This document shows, one piece after another, positions 61,125-64,000 of a stretch of 64,000 bases of DNA. The notes below the pieces were generated by a model that was not told where the DNA came from, did no database searches, and worked only from the letters and a program-made list of their open reading frames with translations. The DNA is from Oscillospiraceae bacterium. GTDB lineage: Bacteria; Bacillota; Clostridia; Oscillospirales; Oscillospiraceae. The stretch spans positions 112,329 to 176,328 of the forward strand of contig JAETSB010000003.1 of the NCBI GenBank assembly GCA_021769865.1, given 5' to 3'. Numbering within the stretch: position 1 is the stretch's first letter; each line of letters begins with the position of its first letter. Position numbers and translations under genes: made by a program.

Positions 61125-61889
61125 CTACGCCATCAGCCGCAGCATGGCTTGGAGGCTGCCCAGCATGGTCTGCTCCGCCTCCAGGAGGAACTCGCTGATG
61201 GGAAGCATCAGCATCAACAGCAGGCCCAGGCCCACGATGACCTTCAGCTCGATGTTGATGGAAAACACATTGATCTGGGGGATGACCTTCATCAAAACGC
61301 CCATCCCCAGCTGCCCGATGAGCTCCGCCGCCAGGATGGGCATGCAGAGCTTCACCGCCAGGACGGTGCACTCAACAAACAGCTCCAGCGCCAGCTCCGT
61401 CAGGTCGTTCCCGATGGAGACGCCGCCGTAGCCCACCACCTCGCCGGAGGTAATCATGATCCGCAGCAGCGTGTGGTGGCCGTTCCCGGCGAAGAAGAGC
61501 AGGATCATCAGGGTGTTGATCAGCGTGCCCGTTACGGACATGTTGGACCGGGAGCCGGAGTCGTAGATCTGGTTCATGGTCATGCCCATCTGGGTGTCGA
61601 TGGCCAAACCCGCCATCTGCGGGATATAAAAGAAAAAGTTCACCACCATGCCCAGGACAAAGCCCACGGTCAGCTCCAGCAGGATGGCCCCGGCAAAGGG
61701 CAGCACGCCCGCCGGAGGCTCCAGCCGCCCGCCGGTCACCGAGTAGGTGAAAGCCGACAGAAGCAGCACAAAGCCCGCCCGGAAGGTCCCGGGGAAATTC
61801 TGGCGGCTCAGCAGGGGGTTGAACATCACAAAGCCGCTCATCCGGGCGGTGATCAGCAAAAAGAGCGTCAGGGCCCCTTCGTCTATCAT
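61125..61889 (-). CDS. fliR: Flagellar export gate protein FliR
   Basis: A 254-residue membrane protein of the export gate. About six hydrophobic helices are present, with FVMFNPLLSRQNFPGTFRAG near the start and AGLAIDTQMGMTMNQIYDSG in the middle, as in the FliR family. It packs with FliP5 and FliQ4 to form the export channel. It is 11 bases after fliQ. Confidence 0.96.
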   Translation of the reverse strand: MIDEGALTLFLLITARMSGFVMFNPLLSRQNFPGTFRAGFVLLLSAFTYSVTGGRLEPPAGVLPFAGAILLELTVGFVLGMVVNFFFYIPQMAGLAIDTQMGMTMNQIYDSGSRSNMSVTGTLINTLMILLFFAGNGHHTLLRIMITSGEVVGYGGVSIGNDLTELALELFVECTVLAVKLCMPILAAELIGQLGMGVLMKVIPQINVFSINIELKVIVGLGLLLMLMLPISEFLLEAEQTMLGSLQAMLRLMA

Positions 61890-61900
61890 AGGCGCCTCCG

Positions 61901-62164
61901 CTAGATCTGCGTCATCAGGTCAAAGACCTCCCGGGTATACTCCTGAAGCGTCGTCAGCATCCAGCCGCCCGCCACCAAGAGGACACCCACCACGATGACC
62001 ACCTTCAAAATGAAGGAGATGGTCTGCTCATGAATCTGGGTCACCGCCTGGAAAATAGCGATCAGCACGCCGGCCAGCATACTCAGCACCAGCATGGGCC
62101 CGCCCAGCTTGATGACCACGCCCACGGCGTCCCGCATCACATCGGTTATCATTCCCGTATCCAT
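61901..62164 (-). CDS. fliQ: Flagellar export gate protein FliQ
   Basis: An 87-residue protein with two membrane helices (about 20-42 and 55-75). LGGPMLVLSMLAGVLIAIFQ, then AVTQIHEQTISFILK, is characteristic. It sits around the FliP-FliR core. Gene order fliP-fliQ-fliR is standard. Confidence 0.97.
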   Translation of the reverse strand: MDTGMITDVMRDAVGVVIKLGGPMLVLSMLAGVLIAIFQAVTQIHEQTISFILKVVIVVGVLLVAGGWMLTTLQEYTREVFDLMTQI

Positions 62165-62178
62165 TCGTCAGCCCTCCG

Positions 62179-62853
62179 CTAGTAGAAGCCCCGGACCAGG
62201 GTGGAGAACAGCAGCTCCCACCCGTTCAGGGTCACGAACAGCAGCAGCTTGAAAGGCGCGGAGATCATAGACGGCGGCAGCATAATCATGCCCATGGACA
62301 TCAGGGTACAGGACACCACAATGTCGATCAGCATGAATGGAATGTACAGCAGCAGTCCGATGGTAAACGCCTTCGACAGCTCACAGGTCACGAAGGCGGG
62401 CACAAGGATCCGCAGCGGCAGCGTATCCACCACCGTCCGGGTATTGACCTCCGCCGGCATATCCACGTGGGCCAGCTCGCAGAACATCTCCAAGGTGTTC
62501 ATCTTGGTGTTCCGCACCATAAATTCCGACAGGGGCACCACGGCACGTTCCAGGAACTCCTCCTGGCTGATCTCCTCCGCGGCGTAGGGCTCGTAGGCCT
62601 CCTCCTGTATCCGGGTGATGGTAGGGGACATGGTAAAAAACGTCAAGAACAGCGCAAGACCCACCAATACCAGGTTGGGCGGCGTCTGCTGAGTGCCCAT
62701 GGCGTTGCGCAGAAAGGAAAAGGAGATGATAAACCGGGTAAAGGACGTCATCATCACCACGAGAGAGGGCAGGAGCGTGATTGCCGTCATCAGGAAAATG
62801 ATTTCCAGCGCCTGCACGTTCTCGCCGTTTACATTGATCAGCCCTTCCGGCAC
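62179..62853 (-). CDS. fliP: Flagellar export gate protein FliP
   Basis: A 224-residue membrane protein forming the export pore. LPSLVVMMTSFTRFIISFSF, then LRNAMGTQQTPPNLVLVGLA, is diagnostic, as is FVTCELSKAFTIGLLLYIPF with MSMGMIMLPP. The start is a GTG at 62853, seven bases after the fliO stop. No separate signal peptide is obvious. Confidence 0.97.
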   Translation of the reverse strand: MPEGLINVNGENVQALEIIFLMTAITLLPSLVVMMTSFTRFIISFSFLRNAMGTQQTPPNLVLVGLALFLTFFTMSPTITRIQEEAYEPYAAEEISQEEFLERAVVPLSEFMVRNTKMNTLEMFCELAHVDMPAEVNTRTVVDTLPLRILVPAFVTCELSKAFTIGLLLYIPFMLIDIVVSCTLMSMGMIMLPPSMISAPFKLLLFVTLNGWELLFSTLVRGFY

Positions 62854-62860
62854 CTCCGAT

Positions 62861-63232
62861 TCACCTCCGCTCTCTTTGCTTCATGATGGTGAGAAACGCC
62901 TCCTTGAATCCCGGCTTTTCTCCCTCTTCCGCCTCCGGCGGCTTCCAGGCGGCAGCCTCTTCCCCGGTGAGCTCCGCCAGCAGGGTCACCCCTGTCGTTC
63001 CGGCCCCCAGGAGCAGGTACCGCTCGCCCACCCGGGCCAGGACCACGCTCTGGTCCCGCCCCAGGGGCAGCCGGTCCAGGACCTCCATCCGCCGTCCCCC
63101 GGAAAAGGCGCCCAGCGCCCCCCGGCCCGCCACGTACTTCGTGAACCAATAGGCCAGACCGATAATCAGGACGACGCAGACGAGCATCCACACAAAGGAG
63201 GCCAAGGCCGCGTCACCTTCCAGGTCCAGCAT
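62861..63232 (-). CDS. fliO: FliO-like flagellar protein
   Basis: A 123-residue protein with one membrane helix (about 10-33, FVWMLVCVVLIIGLAYWFT) and a cytoplasmic beta domain (GGRRMEVLDRLPLGRDQSVV and YLLLGAGTTGVTLLAEL). This matches FliO, which helps FliP assemble. The ATG at 63232 lies four bases after the cheY stop; its Shine-Dalgarno is weak, suggesting coupling. Longer upstream open frame is ignored since it runs antisense-free but inside cheY. Confidence 0.9.
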   Translation of the reverse strand: MLDLEGDAALASFVWMLVCVVLIIGLAYWFTKYVAGRGALGAFSGGRRMEVLDRLPLGRDQSVVLARVGERYLLLGAGTTGVTLLAELTGEEAAAWKPPEAEEGEKPGFKEAFLTIMKQRERR

Positions 63233-63236
63233 CCCG

Positions 63237-63605
63237 TCAGGGGTTGCCCAGGATGGTGCTGACGGTCTTGAGAACGCGGTCGGGCTTGAAGGGCTTGACG
63301 ATGAAGTCCTTCGCGCCGGAGCGCACCGCGTCCATGACCATGCTCTCCTGGCCCATGGCGGAGCACATGACCACATTGGCGCCGCTGTCCTTGGCGCGGA
63401 TGGCCTTCAGGGCCTCCAGGCCGTCCATGTTGGGCATCGTGATGTCCATGATTACCAGATCCGGGCCGATCTCGCTGAACTTCTCCACGGCGTCCGCGCC
63501 GTCCACGGCCTCGAACAGCTCGGTATACCCGTTCTTGCTCAGGGTGTCCTTGATCATCTTCCGCATAAAGGCGGCGTCGTCGACCAGCAAAATCTTCTTA
63601 GCCAT
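63237..63605 (-). CDS. cheY: Chemotaxis response regulator CheY
   Basis: A 122-residue single-domain receiver. ILLVDDAAFMRKM carries the acidic pocket, Asp54 in LVIMDITMPNMDG is the phospho-acceptor, and FIVKPF holds the conserved Lys. Phospho-CheY binds the FliM/FliN(Y) switch. AAGGAAGG precedes the ATG. CheC here removes the phosphate. It lies between fliN/Y and fliO, as in Firmicutes. Confidence 0.97.
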   Translation of the reverse strand: MAKKILLVDDAAFMRKMIKDTLSKNGYTELFEAVDGADAVEKFSEIGPDLVIMDITMPNMDGLEALKAIRAKDSGANVVMCSAMGQESMVMDAVRSGAKDFIVKPFKPDRVLKTVSTILGNP

Positions 63606-63663
63606 AGTCTTGTTCCTTCCTTCTTATCCAAAAATAATCATGTATGCCAAAAGTTGTTATCTG

Positions 63664-63685
63664 AAAAGCGCCCGGGGCGGGCCGC
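63664..63685 (-). terminator. Weak hairpin after fliN/Y
   Basis: Directly after the fliN/Y stop, GCCCG and CGGGC form a short stem, followed by GCTTTT. It may be an attenuator inside the operon. Confidence 0.3.
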
Positions 63686-63892
63686 TTATTTCTTCACCAG
63701 CTCGATCACGGGATCCTGGACGATCTCGGTGATGCGGACGCCGAAGTTGTCGTCGATAACCACCACGTCTCCCTTGGCCACGCATTTGCCGTTGACGAAC
63801 AGGTCCACCTGGTCGCCCGCCAGCTTGTCGAGAACCACCAGAGACCCCTTGGAAAACTCCAGGATGTCCTGCACCTTCCGCTGGGTCCGTTC
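63686..63892 (-). CDS. FliN/FliY C-terminal fragment, 5' part missing
   Basis: The last about 68 residues of the flagellar switch protein FliN/FliY, which forms the C-ring base. [20 protein letters not shown], then [14 protein letters not shown] and [15 protein letters not shown], are typical of the SpoA/FliN domain. Upstream of about Glu-Arg (63892-63887) family similarity stops: the expected VELGR approach and the CheC-like FliY domain are missing. Instead the DNA upstream encodes part of RibF in another frame. So the gene is broken at about 63884-63895, either by assembly error or by a real rearrangement. Confidence 0.75.
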   Translation of the reverse strand, partial: ERTQRKVQDILEFSKGSLVVLDKLAGDQVDLFVNGKCVAKGDVVVIDDNFGVRITEIVQDPVIELVKK

Positions 63893-64000
63893 AACATATA
63901 GGGATAGGTCAGCAGGCGGGCCGCCTCGCTCATGTCGCCCGCCAGGATCCGTTTGCGGATCCACGAGGAGCTGATGGCCTTCCCGTTTTCGAGATAAGAG
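63886..64000 (-). CDS. ribF: RibF (riboflavin kinase/FAD synthetase) fragment
   Basis: The terminal 38 codons in this minus-strand frame read SYLEN, then [17 protein letters not shown], then [16 protein letters not shown]. This matches the end of the FAD-synthetase domain and start of the kinase domain of RibF, where SSTxIRxxLxxGDxxxAxxLLGRPYxLxG is a family hallmark. RibF makes FMN and FAD from riboflavin. Both ends are missing: the window edge cuts the 5' side and the 3' side stops at the fliN/Y junction. It does not belong in a flagellar operon. Confidence 0.7.

Noticed and set aside
63684..63933. Programmed frameshift within fliN/fliY
   Set aside because: The upstream frame does not encode FliN/FliY sequence but a RibF segment, so a ribosomal shift would not restore a switch protein.

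Overview
The window comes from a high-GC, spore-forming, flagellated member of the Clostridia, most like Oscillospiraceae (the Flavonifractor, Oscillibacter and Intestinimonas type). The evidence is a spoVT gene, Firmicute-type chemotaxis genes (cheV, cheC, cheD), the fliW-csrA pair, SLH-anchored surface proteins, a biotin-dependent Na+-pumping decarboxylase, and strong AAGGAGG-type ribosome binding sites. The genus assignment is inference.

Positions 1-15.2 kb hold housekeeping and accessory genes: two convergent NSS-family Na+ symporters (one cut by the window edge); a small operon of a secreted DxDGDGxCD-repeat protein, an ECF sigma factor and an RsgI-like anti-sigma factor; a lipase-like hydrolase; ispE; sfsA; a four-gene Na+-translocating decarboxylase operon; a CDF metal exporter; a zinc-ribbon protein; tRNA-Arg(CCT); a triple-PepSY protein; a YegP-type protein; and spoVT.

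Positions 15.2-64 kb form one large motility and surface locus, mostly on the minus strand. (a) flgM-flgN-flgK-flgL-DUF6470-fliW-csrA-yjfB lies behind a near-consensus sigma-28 promoter. (b) cheA-cheW-cheR-cheB ends at a strong terminator. (c) A divergent plus-strand block at 26.7-38.9 kb encodes a FliK-like protein, an FlhB-C-terminal paralogue, a PilZ protein, two very large SLH surface proteins and a second PilZ protein, followed by a ClpB-like AAA+ ATPase. (d) A membrane protein of unknown function, a large FtsA-like ATPase, an MCP and an orphan FtsE-like ABC ATPase lie downstream of fliD-fliS-fliT-like. (e) A plus-strand pair encodes a ParA ATPase and a ComFB-domain protein. (f) The main export and chemotaxis operon runs fliN/Y(partial)-cheY-fliO-fliP-fliQ-fliR-flhB-flhA-fliA-flgF/G-flgG-cheC-cheD-cheV-EAL/HDOD.

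Together these genes build the export gate, rod, hook junction and filament cap, control late gene expression through FliA/FlgM and CsrA/FliW, and run an adaptation system that uses CheB/CheR and CheC/CheD/CheV. Three putative c-di-GMP receptors (two PilZ, one ComFB) and a degenerate EAL-HDOD protein sit among giant surface proteins, suggesting coordinated control of swimming and attachment. Flagellin, motAB, flhF/flhG and fliM are not present in the window.

The most notable points are: the ParA/ComFB pair; the FtsA-like, FtsE-like and membrane-protein cluster; a repeat module shared by FlgK and FlgL; and the right edge, where a ribF fragment is joined out of frame to the 3' part of fliN/fliY, which suggests a chimeric assembly join or a real rearrangement.
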